NCBI GenBank assembly: GCA_934234005.1
Contig: CAKQHC010000035.1
Span: 1 to 13,882 of the forward strand
Origin: an uncultured Methanomassiliicoccales archaeon
GTDB lineage: Archaea; Thermoplasmatota; Thermoplasmata; Methanomassiliicoccales; Methanomethylophilaceae
Reading direction: 5' to 3'
DNA: 13,882 nt
Part shown: in pieces, positions 6,155 through 12,289 of the stretch
Numbering within the stretch: position 1 is the first letter of the stretch
How the letters are laid out: each line of letters opens with the position of its first letter
The notes under the pieces: generated by a model
The model's input: the letters and a program-made list of their open reading frames with translations, nothing else
What the model was told of the DNA's origin: nothing
Databases searched by the model: none
Position numbers and translations under genes: made by a program

Positions 6155-7147
6155 ATGGATCAATCACGTTTAAAAACAGTCTCTTCGATAAAGAAAATTA
6201 CCGAATATGATGATTATAACCTCTATACTATGGATATAGAGTATGATTACAACATCGACAGAATAATTGATTCATGGAACGGGAATGATGCATCTCTGGT
6301 AAATTCAATATTAAATGAAGCTGTTCCGGGCATCCCGATCAAAATAGAAGTCCCCCAATTCGGATGTACCGCATTTTCTACCGATGTTGGAAACAGTGTC
6401 TTCATGGGCCGCAATTACGATTTTAAGCGCGATACATCGGCGATGATGGTAAAATGTCATCCGAATAAAGGATTGGCATCATTGGCATTCTGCGCTCTGG
6501 ACAATCTCTCCGTTAAGAATCCTCTAAATTCCGAATCCGACCGTGCAACCTGCCTTGCATCACCTTTTGTTTGTCTCGACGGAATAAATGAAAAAGGAGT
6601 TTCCATAGCTGTTTTAACTCTCGACAGCCAACCTACAAAACAAAATACCGGCAAAAAGAAGATTTCTACCTCTCTGGCAATTCGCATTGTATTAGATAAT
6701 GCATCTTCCGTTGACGAAGCCGTTGAATTGTTTAAACAGTATGATATGATTGCCAACGCCGGACGCGACTATCATTTCTTCGTATCAGATCCGTCAGGCC
6801 AATCTGTTTCCGTAGAATATGACTGCGACAGTCAAGACAGACCTCTGATTACGACGCATACGTTCGTATTGACCAATTTCTTCTCGATTCATGAGAATAT
6901 GGTTGTTCCGAATCAGAAAAACGGACCGTACGGACACGGTAAAGAACGCTTTGATACTGTCATAAATGAGCTGGGCACCGACAGCCCGGATGTATGGAAA
7001 GCACTCAGAGACTCGTCTCAGTCACCCGACCCCGATGACATAACAAGCAATACCCAATGGTCTATTGCATTCAACAATACCAATCCTTCCGCGGAAATAT
7101 GTCTCAGACGCCACTGGAACGACAGGTTCACATTCACATTAACATGA
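6155..7147 (+). CDS. Choloylglycine hydrolase-family Ntn hydrolase (linear amide C-N hydrolase)
   Basis: A 330-residue N-terminal-nucleophile hydrolase of the bile salt hydrolase / penicillin V acylase / acylamidase family. The nucleophile is Cys71 in FGCTAF, followed at family spacing by GRNYDF with Arg86 and Asp89. Later come Asn241 (VLTN) and Arg265 (KERF). These match the clostridial bile salt hydrolase set Cys2, Arg18, Asp21, Asn175 and Arg228. The position of the second active-site Asn (Asn82 there) holds Thr155 or nearby residues instead. About 70 residues precede Cys71, so removal of a propeptide between Gly70 and Cys71 is expected, as in the acyltransferase/NAAA-type members. No signal peptide is visible, so it is probably cytoplasmic. 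It lies 38 nt before the stomatin gene. Substrate unknown: conjugated bile acids, N-acyl amides or a lactam are possible. Confidence 0.85.
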   Translation: MDQSRLKTVSSIKKITEYDDYNLYTMDIEYDYNIDRIIDSWNGNDASLVNSILNEAVPGIPIKIEVPQFGCTAFSTDVGNSVFMGRNYDFKRDTSAMMVKCHPNKGLASLAFCALDNLSVKNPLNSESDRATCLASPFVCLDGINEKGVSIAVLTLDSQPTKQNTGKKKISTSLAIRIVLDNASSVDEAVELFKQYDMIANAGRDYHFFVSDPSGQSVSVEYDCDSQDRPLITTHTFVLTNFFSIHENMVVPNQKNGPYGHGKERFDTVINELGTDSPDVWKALRDSSQSPDPDDITSNTQWSIAFNNTNPSAEICLRRHWNDRFTFTLT

Positions 7148-7156
7148 TTTAATACG

Positions 7157-7198
7157 TATAAGCGGATTACAGCCTAGGTGAAAAAGTGGATCTAGGCT
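7157..7198 (+). promoter_or_regulatory. TATA element, Shine-Dalgarno and inverted repeat around the stomatin start
   Basis: TATAAG (7157-7162) is about 26 nt from the GTG at 7186. AGGTG (7176-7180) is a Shine-Dalgarno sequence five bases before that GTG. AGCCTAG (7171-7177) and CTAGGCT (7192-7198) form a perfect 7-bp inverted repeat, extended by a G-U pair, whose loop holds the start codon and whose stem takes in part of the Shine-Dalgarno. In a transcript reading through from the hydrolase gene this would be a start-masking hairpin. For a transcript starting near 7184 it would be a DNA operator. Confidence 0.5.
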
Positions 7199-8265
7199 TA
7201 CTGCTCCCTTTCGCTCTGCTATTGGTTATTGTGATTGTGATCTTCGTGTTCAGCGGAGTGAAAATCGTTCAGCCGTATGAGCAGGCAATATACATGCGTC
7301 TTGGTAAGTTCGTACGCGTACTTGACCAGGGTCTTAACTTCGTCTGCCCTCTGATCAACCAGGTTGTGAAACTTGATTTGCGTACCGAAGTGATGGATGT
7401 TCCGAAACAGGAAGTCATCACCAAAGATAATTCCCCCGTAAACGTTGATGCGGTAATTTACATCAAAGTTACCGACCCGCGCAAAGCTTTCTTTGAGGTT
7501 ACAAACTATCGTTTGGCAACAGTTAATCTCGCACAGACTACTCTGCGTTCCGTCATCGGACAGATGGAATTGGACGGTATTCTGTCCAGCCGCGATACCA
7601 TAAATGTCGAACTTAGAGATACACTCGACGAAAGTACCGACAAATGGGGCGTACGTGTGGAAAACGTGGAAATCAAAGAAGTCGACCCTGCACTGAAAGT
7701 TAAAAGTTCGATGGAAGAACAGACTTCGGCGGAAAGAAAGAGACGCGCTGCCATACTTGAAGCAGACGGACTCAAAAGAGCCGCTATTATGGAAGCCGAG
7801 GGTAAGAAAAAATCCAAGATCCTGGAAGCCGAAGGTGCCAGACAATCAATGATATTGGAAGCCGAGGGTAAAAGAATGGCAACAATCCTCGAAGCTCAGG
7901 GAGAGGCACAGAAACTGAGGATAATGTCAGTAGGTGCGGCATCTTTGGATGCTAAAGCATTATCAGTACTTTCAATGGATACCATCAAAACCATGAGCGA
8001 CGGAGAGGCTTCCAAGATTTACTTCCCAATGGAATTCACCAAACTCGTAGACGGCATTTCGGATTATATGGGCTCTGCAAAGAATGTTCCCGACAGAGCC
8101 GTCAATGACACAGAATCCATAAGGGAAGCCGTGGGCAACCCCGACGACATTTTAGGCCCCATACCGACTCAGGAAGACATCAAAAAGGAAACCGACGAAT
8201 ACAAAAAGAACGTCGAAGAAGATCTGCAGGATTCCAACACCATAGTGGAGCAGAGATCCGCATGA
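7186..8265 (+). CDS. Stomatin/prohibitin-type SPFH membrane protein
   Basis: A 359-residue SPFH protein that scaffolds membrane microdomains. One N-terminal membrane helix (about 5-23) is followed by the SPFH/PHB domain: VKIVQPYEQAIYMRLGK, DQGLNFVCPLI, and the characteristic KDNSPVNVDAVIYIKV near 80-95. A long helical stalk comes next, built from five tandem 11-residue units of the type xxILEAEGxxx (188-242). The tail from about 300 is polar and acidic. The GTG start is backed by AGGTG five bases upstream. It overlaps the NfeD gene by 4 nt, the classic stomatin-NfeD pair. It may also be cotranscribed with the hydrolase, which ends 38 nt upstream. No catalytic activity is expected. Family assignment is secure; cellular role (membrane stress, fluidity, protease control) is inferred. 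Confidence 0.95.
   Translation: MDLGLLLPFALLLVIVIVIFVFSGVKIVQPYEQAIYMRLGKFVRVLDQGLNFVCPLINQVVKLDLRTEVMDVPKQEVITKDNSPVNVDAVIYIKVTDPRKAFFEVTNYRLATVNLAQTTLRSVIGQMELDGILSSRDTINVELRDTLDESTDKWGVRVENVEIKEVDPALKVKSSMEEQTSAERKRRAAILEADGLKRAAIMEAEGKKKSKILEAEGARQSMILEAEGKRMATILEAQGEAQKLRIMSVGAASLDAKALSVLSMDTIKTMSDGEASKIYFPMEFTKLVDGISDYMGSAKNVPDRAVNDTESIREAVGNPDDILGPIPTQEDIKKETDEYKKNVEEDLQDSNTIVEQRSA
7747..7911 (+). repeat. Five tandem 33-bp repeats encoding an 11-residue coiled-coil unit
   Basis: Inside the stomatin gene, residues 188-242 divide exactly into AAILEADGLKR, AAIMEAEGKKK, SKILEAEGARQ, SMILEAEGKRM and ATILEAQGEAQ. The units share I-L/M-E-A-E/D/Q-G at fixed positions. An 11-residue period fits a right-handed or near-straight coiled coil. 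The DNA copies have diverged but still share GAAGCCGAGGG-like cores, consistent with old duplication. Confidence 0.85.
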
Positions 8266-8708
8266 TGGAAACAGAATACGTATCATTGGTCCTGATGGCT
8301 TTGGGACTGATACTGATTGCGATAGAAGCATTCAATCCCGGAGGATATCTCATAATACCCGGAGTCGTACTTACAATCGTAGGTATATGGGGATATCTCA
8401 ATCCGGACATGGTATACACCTGGTACTGCCCGCTTGTAGCAATAGTTACGGCCGTTCCGGTATCGGTCATAACCATGTACGGATACAGATTCCTGGGAAA
8501 ACCCGAGCCTCCGTCAACTACGGTGACCGGATCCTTAATCGGCAGAAAAGGAATTGTCACAGTGGAAGTATCCCCAGGCAATCTGAAGGGAAAGGTAAAA
8601 ATTGACAGCGACATATGGAGTGCCGATTCAGACGAAATTATCCCAGTCGGGTCGGAAATTATCGTAATTTCCGCAGAAGGAGTTCACGTCACTGTCAAAA
8701 AATCTTGA
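8262..8708 (+). CDS. Short NfeD-type membrane protein
   Basis: A 148-residue protein with three hydrophobic segments (about 7-24, 28-46 and 53-77). A C-terminal OB-fold of about 60 residues follows, starting GRKGIVTVEVSPG, with KGKVKIDSDIWSA and PVGSEIIVISAEGVHVTVKK, the typical NfeD C-terminal sequence. It lacks the ClpP-like serine protease domain of the long form (such as the Pyrococcus STOPP protein), so it belongs to the short class. The ATG overlaps the stomatin stop (ATGA), and a second ATG follows directly. NfeD proteins pair with SPFH proteins in membranes, so it is expected to bind the stomatin encoded just upstream. A convergent terminator hairpin follows at 8714. Confidence 0.93.
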   Translation: MMETEYVSLVLMALGLILIAIEAFNPGGYLIIPGVVLTIVGIWGYLNPDMVYTWYCPLVAIVTAVPVSVITMYGYRFLGKPEPPSTTVTGSLIGRKGIVTVEVSPGNLKGKVKIDSDIWSADSDEIIPVGSEIIVISAEGVHVTVKKS

Positions 8709-8713
8709 AACTT

Positions 8714-8728
8714 GGCGGTACACCCGCC
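8714..8728. terminator. Hairpin between nfeD and the MazG-like gene
   Basis: GGCGG-TACAC-CCGCC forms a perfect 5-bp GC stem, followed on the plus strand by CTTTTAAC and lying 5 nt after the nfeD stop. It sits between converging genes and may end transcripts from both sides. The T tract is short, so strength is uncertain. Confidence 0.5.
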
Positions 8729-8749
8729 TACTTTTAACTCGACAGCGTT

Positions 8750-9073
8750 TTATCTCGGATACTTCGATGCATTTTCGGCGATTTTCATATTGAATGCGTC
8801 TTCGATATCGATATTGTTCCTTTCGGCAAATCTCAAAACGAACCACAATACGTCAATCAACTCCTCGCATGCGTGTTTGCGAAATCCGGGATCGTTCATC
8901 TTCTTCCATGACTCGTCTTCGGAAATGAATCTGAACATATCAAGCAATTCGTTTGATTCCGTACTCATCCCCACTGCAAGATCTTTCGGATTGTGATATT
9001 TGTCCCAATCCCTGTCTTTGCAAAATACCGAAATCCTTTCCATGAGTTCCGATATCTTAACATCATTGGTCAT
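8750..9073 (-). CDS. MazG-like nucleotide pyrophosphohydrolase
   Basis: A 107-residue all-alpha NTP pyrophosphatase of the dCTPase/RS21-C6-like MazG group, which splits (deoxy)nucleoside triphosphates to monophosphate and pyrophosphate and so cleans the nucleotide pool. Motifs in order: FCKDRDWDKYHNPKDLA (17-33), typical of this subgroup; the first metal-binding pair Glu39-x2-Glu42 in TESNEL; and the second, Glu71-x2-Asp74 in CEELIDVLW. The normal length is about 100-115 residues, so the gene is complete. The ATG at 9073 has only a weak TATA-like sequence (TTGTAAG, about 9104-9098) at leaderless spacing. It is divergent from the gene at 9149 and convergent with nfeD. Which nucleotide it prefers is unknown. 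Confidence 0.92.
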   Translation of the reverse strand: MTNDVKISELMERISVFCKDRDWDKYHNPKDLAVGMSTESNELLDMFRFISEDESWKKMNDPGFRKHACEELIDVLWFVLRFAERNNIDIEDAFNMKIAENASKYPR

Positions 9074-9148
9074 ATGCCGTAATTGCCTGTCCGGTTCTTA
9101 CAATCTTGCAGGCAACCATTAACTACTCAATACCGCCTGCATCCCGAC

Positions 9149-9805
9149 ATGCAGAGATATGGGCTTATCGTTCCGAAAGAATTCAATCCGATCAGACAAA
9201 AATTCGAGTCGTATCTCAAAACAGCGTCCGAACAACTGGAAAAATTCGGAATAACCGGTGAATTCAGACCTATGCTTCTCAACAGCGTTCCGTTTGCCAT
9301 AGGATCGAGAACAGACAGTCTTGCAGGATATCTTCTCAGTTATTACCTGGAGATACCGGAACCCGTCGGAAAAACCAATGCCAAACATCTGTCCGACAGT
9401 GTCACGTTTGCCATCAGAAATGCCCTGTGGAATGCCAAAATAAAAGATGTAGACGAATCCCAAACCGCAGTCACATTCTATCTGGAAGACAAGAACAACC
9501 GTTCCACCGTTCATACCTGCGATATCTTCATAACATATCATGACGAAAAAGGATTATTGCACTTCCTTCAGCGTAATATGTTCAACGGAGGTGCCGGATT
9601 CCAGGTCAGAAACGATTCCGAAAATCTAAGAGATAAACTCAGAGCCATAGGCGAATCCGATGCTTCGGAGGATGCCGTGGCAAAAGAATTTCTCAGACTC
9701 CTGAACATGAATACAAAAGAGGATAAACGCGCCCTTTCGTTCTACCTGGAAGCCGTCAATTCGGTTTACGGCAAAATTACACAACCCTCGTCAGAAGACC
9801 GGTGA
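9149..9805 (+). CDS. Unrecognised 218-residue soluble protein
   Basis: I do not recognise the family. With the ATG at 9149 the product has 218 residues, no membrane segment, no signal peptide and only one cysteine. It looks mixed alpha/beta: helical, charged N- and C-terminal parts, and a middle region with strands (SQTAVTFYLEDK, HTCDIFITYHD, and a glycine-rich FNGGAGFQV). The frame is open up to a TTG at 9083, but the added 22 residues look non-genic, and the ATG is about 27 nt from a weak TATA-like element near 9118-9125. Codon use matches the neighbours, supporting a real gene. It is divergent from the MazG-like gene, and its last 29 bp overlap the convergent carbonic anhydrase gene. Confidence 0.75.
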   Translation: MQRYGLIVPKEFNPIRQKFESYLKTASEQLEKFGITGEFRPMLLNSVPFAIGSRTDSLAGYLLSYYLEIPEPVGKTNAKHLSDSVTFAIRNALWNAKIKDVDESQTAVTFYLEDKNNRSTVHTCDIFITYHDEKGLLHFLQRNMFNGGAGFQVRNDSENLRDKLRAIGESDASEDAVAKEFLRLLNMNTKEDKRALSFYLEAVNSVYGKITQPSSEDR

Positions 9806-10319
9806 CGGAATCTATCAGGAATCCGTGGATTCTCACATCCTTCGGAACAAGAGGGTGGTTTCTGAGCATTCTGACGGATTCCCTGACAGACTTGTCGTTC
9901 GAATCAAATCCTGACAGCCAATGATCGAAATCCACCTCGAAGAATCTGCAGAGTTCTATGTCTTCGTCGGTAATTCCGCGTTTTTTCATGAGATCTATCA
10001 TAACCTCTCCGGATATGTGCTGTGCACCGCAATCGGAGTGTCCTATGACCATGACATCTTCGACTCCCAACTCGTATATGCCCACAAGAACGCTTCTTAC
10101 CGCGCTTCCGAACGGTTCGGTAATGACACCCCCGGCGTTCTTTATCATCTTCACATCGCCGTTGCGTATTCCCAAGGCAGCGGGAAGAAGTTCAACCAAA
10201 CGCGTATCCATGCATGTGACGATTGCTATTTTTCTATCGGGATATTTGCTCGTAAGATATGGTTCGTAACCTTTGTTCTCCACAAATCTGCGATTGTATT
10301 CCAACAAGTCGTCAATCAT
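9777..10319 (-). CDS. Beta-class carbonic anhydrase
   Basis: A 180-residue zinc enzyme interconverting CO2 and bicarbonate in the cytoplasm. Zinc ligands are Cys36 (in VTCMDTR), His94 and Cys97 (in GHSDCGA). The Asp38-Arg40 pair that gates the metal is intact. KNAGG (60-64) and the EPFGSAVRS segment are also family features. Size and motif spacing resemble the small archaeal Cab-type enzymes. The ATG at 10319 is about 27 nt from an AT-rich element TTAAAAATAG (10350-10341), suiting a leaderless mRNA, although GAGGT lies 9 bases upstream as a possible Shine-Dalgarno. Its 3' end overlaps the convergent gene by 29 bp, and it is divergent from thiS. In a methanogen or acetate/CO2-using anaerobe it would supply bicarbonate for carboxylases. 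Confidence 0.95.
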   Translation of the reverse strand: MIDDLLEYNRRFVENKGYEPYLTSKYPDRKIAIVTCMDTRLVELLPAALGIRNGDVKMIKNAGGVITEPFGSAVRSVLVGIYELGVEDVMVIGHSDCGAQHISGEVMIDLMKKRGITDEDIELCRFFEVDFDHWLSGFDSNDKSVRESVRMLRNHPLVPKDVRIHGFLIDSVTGLLTRVV

Positions 10320-10340
10320 ATATGGATAACCTCTCTTTTA

Positions 10341-10350
10341 CTATTTTTAA
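10341..10350 (-). promoter_or_regulatory. TATA-like element of the carbonic anhydrase gene
   Basis: TTAAAAATAG on the minus strand is centred about 27 nt before the ATG at 10319. The rest of the 125-bp gap to thiS is AT-rich, with AAATAAAT at about 10426-10433 as a weak thiS promoter. I see no TPP-riboswitch core sequences (such as CTGAGA) upstream of the thi genes. Confidence 0.45.
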
Positions 10351-10444
10351 CTCTGACTTCGATTCTTCGCAGGATATCAAAAAAAACTTCTCCGATGCAA
10401 AAATCGATATTCAAAGCAACTGCTCAAATAAATGAACACAAATT

Positions 10445-10672
10445 ATGTCGCAGAGCGTTATGAACGGAGACAGCTTCATCATTGTAAACGGAACCAACAT
10501 GCCGATATCCGGAAACGAGACCGTTCAGTCCGTAATCGGACGCCTGAATATGGATCCGACCAGAATTGCGGTGGAACTCAACGGCGACATATGTCCCCGT
10601 ACCGATTATGACTCCGTAATATTGAAAAAAGGAGACGTTATGGAAATTGTATCCTTCGTAGGCGGCGGATGA
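10445..10672 (+). CDS. thiS: Sulfur carrier protein ThiS
   Basis: A 75-residue ubiquitin-fold sulfur carrier for thiazole synthesis. The sequence shows the family pattern: FIIVNG near the start, the VELNGDICPRTDYDS region, KKGDVMEIVSFVGGG at the end. The C-terminal Gly-Gly is what ThiF adenylates and what then carries the thiocarboxylate. An alternative start at the ATG of 10460 would give 70 residues and fits the usual N-terminus at least as well. It is the first gene of a tight thiS-thiF-thiG-thiH unit (4-nt gap to thiF). No riboswitch is seen upstream. Confidence 0.93.
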   Translation: MSQSVMNGDSFIIVNGTNMPISGNETVQSVIGRLNMDPTRIAVELNGDICPRTDYDSVILKKGDVMEIVSFVGGG

Positions 10673-10676
10673 TTCG

Positions 10677-11474
10677 ATGTACATAATTCTTAACGGCAAA
10701 CCGTCAGAATGCAATTGTCGCACCGTAGGCGAACTTTTGAACGGAGAACCCGACGGCACCATTGCCCTTGTAAACGGCCGCCACATGGAATCCGATGCAT
10801 GCATAAAAAACGGAGACTCGATTATCTTTATTCCCGACGGAGGTTTCGTCAACAGTGTCGCGGGCAGAATACTTTCTGACAGATACACTCCCGCCATTCA
10901 TGACGCAATAAAAAACGCGTGCATAGGCATAGCTGGCTTGGGAGGAGTGGGTTCGCATATAGCCGAATCGCTTACCAGAGTCGGCATAGGACATCTTGTG
11001 ATAGTCGATTTTGACAAAGTTGACATGACCAATCTGAACCGTCAGAATTATTTCATCGACGATATCGGAAAAAGCAAAGCAGAATGTACTGCATCTCTTC
11101 TTAAACGTATCAATCCGGATTTGGATCTAAAGATGTATGACCTCCGCATAGACGAAGGCAATGCCATGGAAATCTTCGGAAAATGCGACGTAGTATGCGA
11201 AGCATTCGATACGCCGCAGGCAAAGAGCATGCTGGTGGAGACGTTGCTCTATAACAGCAAATCAATCAAAATAGTCTCTGTTTCCGGATTGGCAGGATTC
11301 TCGGATACCGAATCCATGCATTGTATCAGAAGAATGAACAGACTGTACGTATGCGGAGACGGCACATCGGACTCTTCCGTCGGGGCCGGACTGACCGCTA
11401 CGCGCGTGATGACATGTGCCGGAATGGCCGCACATACGGCACTGCGCATAATACTCGGCAGAAACGACGAATAA
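10677..11474 (+). CDS. thiF: ThiS adenylyltransferase ThiF with fused N-terminal ThiS-like domain
   Basis: A 265-residue E1-like enzyme that activates the C-terminus of ThiS with ATP. Residues 1-56 form a ThiS-like beta-grasp domain (MYIILNGKPSE, ALVNGRHMESD, KNGDSIIFIPDGG) ending in Gly-Gly. The rest is the adenylation domain: GLGGVGS (87-93), the acidic Asp111 ending the second strand, NLNRQNYF (119-126) with the catalytic Arg122, Lys132, and EAFDTP (175-180). The CxxC zinc pairs of E. coli ThiF/MoeB are absent. This domain order matches the anaerobe-type ThiF family 2 known from clostridia and Desulfovibrio. The spacing to thiG is 38 nt. Whether the fused domain carries sulfur itself or only docks is unknown. 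Confidence 0.93.
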   Translation: MYIILNGKPSECNCRTVGELLNGEPDGTIALVNGRHMESDACIKNGDSIIFIPDGGFVNSVAGRILSDRYTPAIHDAIKNACIGIAGLGGVGSHIAESLTRVGIGHLVIVDFDKVDMTNLNRQNYFIDDIGKSKAECTASLLKRINPDLDLKMYDLRIDEGNAMEIFGKCDVVCEAFDTPQAKSMLVETLLYNSKSIKIVSVSGLAGFSDTESMHCIRRMNRLYVCGDGTSDSSVGAGLTATRVMTCAGMAAHTALRIILGRNDE

Positions 11475-11512
11475 GATAGTTTATCGTCTATGAGCGAATG
11501 TGCGATGGTATC

Positions 11513-12289
11513 ATGAACGACTATCTGGACATAGGCGGACACAAATTCAAATCCAGATTCATACTCGGATCCGGAAAATTTTCTCTCGACATAACACGTT
11601 CCGTTATCGAAAACGGCGGTGTAGAAATGGCCACGCTTGCCGTGAGAAGAGCAGGTTCGGCAATAGAGGGTAACATCCTCGACAGCATGCCTGCCGGAAT
11701 TACACTCCTTCCGAATACATCCGGAGCAAGAACTGCCGAAGAAGCGCTGAGAATTGCGCGTCTGGCCCGTGAACTCGGATGCGGCGATTTCATAAAAATA
11801 GAAATCATCCGTGACTCCAGATATCTTCTGCCTGACAACACACAAACCGTTAGAGCCGTGAAAATGCTTGCAGACGAAGGATTCATTCCCATGGCATACA
11901 TGATGCCTGACATAACCGCCGCAAGAGATATGGAAGCGGCTGGCGTCGCAGCAGTAATGCCTCTCGGTGCACCGATCGGATCCAACAAAGGCCTATTAAC
12001 CAAAGATTTCGTAAAAATCATGGTTGAAGAATTGTCGGTTCCCGTAATTGTGGATGCAGGAATAGGAAGGCCGTCTCAGGCATGTGAAGCTATGGAAATA
12101 GGGTGTGCAGCCGTTATGGCTAACACCGCCGTAGCCACGGCAGGAGACATACCGTTGATGGCACATGCGTTCAAATTGGCCATCGAAGCGGGAAGGGCAG
12201 CGTATTTGGCACGTCCCGGACGTGTACTGGAAAACCGTGCCGAAGCATCCAGTCCGCTTACGGGATTTCTCGGAGAGCGAGAAAATTGA
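11513..12289 (+). CDS. thiG: Thiazole synthase ThiG
   Basis: A 258-residue TIM-barrel enzyme that joins deoxyxylulose 5-phosphate, the ThiS thiocarboxylate and dehydroglycine into the thiazole phosphate. Seen in the sequence: [11 protein letters not shown] (13-23), LPNTSG (66-71), FIKIEIIRD (93-101) with Lys95 as the Schiff-base lysine, [19 protein letters not shown] and the C-terminal [13 protein letters not shown] phosphate-binding stretch. All fit bacterial ThiG of usual length. I use the ATG at 11513, which gives a family-like N-terminus; an in-frame ATG at 11498 would add five residues. It needs deoxyxylulose phosphate, which archaea do not make by the normal isoprenoid route, so the substrate source is a question. 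Its stop overlaps the thiH start. Confidence 0.96.
   Translation: MNDYLDIGGHKFKSRFILGSGKFSLDITRSVIENGGVEMATLAVRRAGSAIEGNILDSMPAGITLLPNTSGARTAEEALRIARLARELGCGDFIKIEIIRDSRYLLPDNTQTVRAVKMLADEGFIPMAYMMPDITAARDMEAAGVAAVMPLGAPIGSNKGLLTKDFVKIMVEELSVPVIVDAGIGRPSQACEAMEIGCAAVMANTAVATAGDIPLMAHAFKLAIEAGRAAYLARPGRVLENRAEASSPLTGFLGEREN

Noticed and set aside
10320..10444. Possible TPP riboswitch before the thi operon
   Set aside because: None of the conserved THI-box sequences or the paired-arm layout is present in the 125-bp gap.
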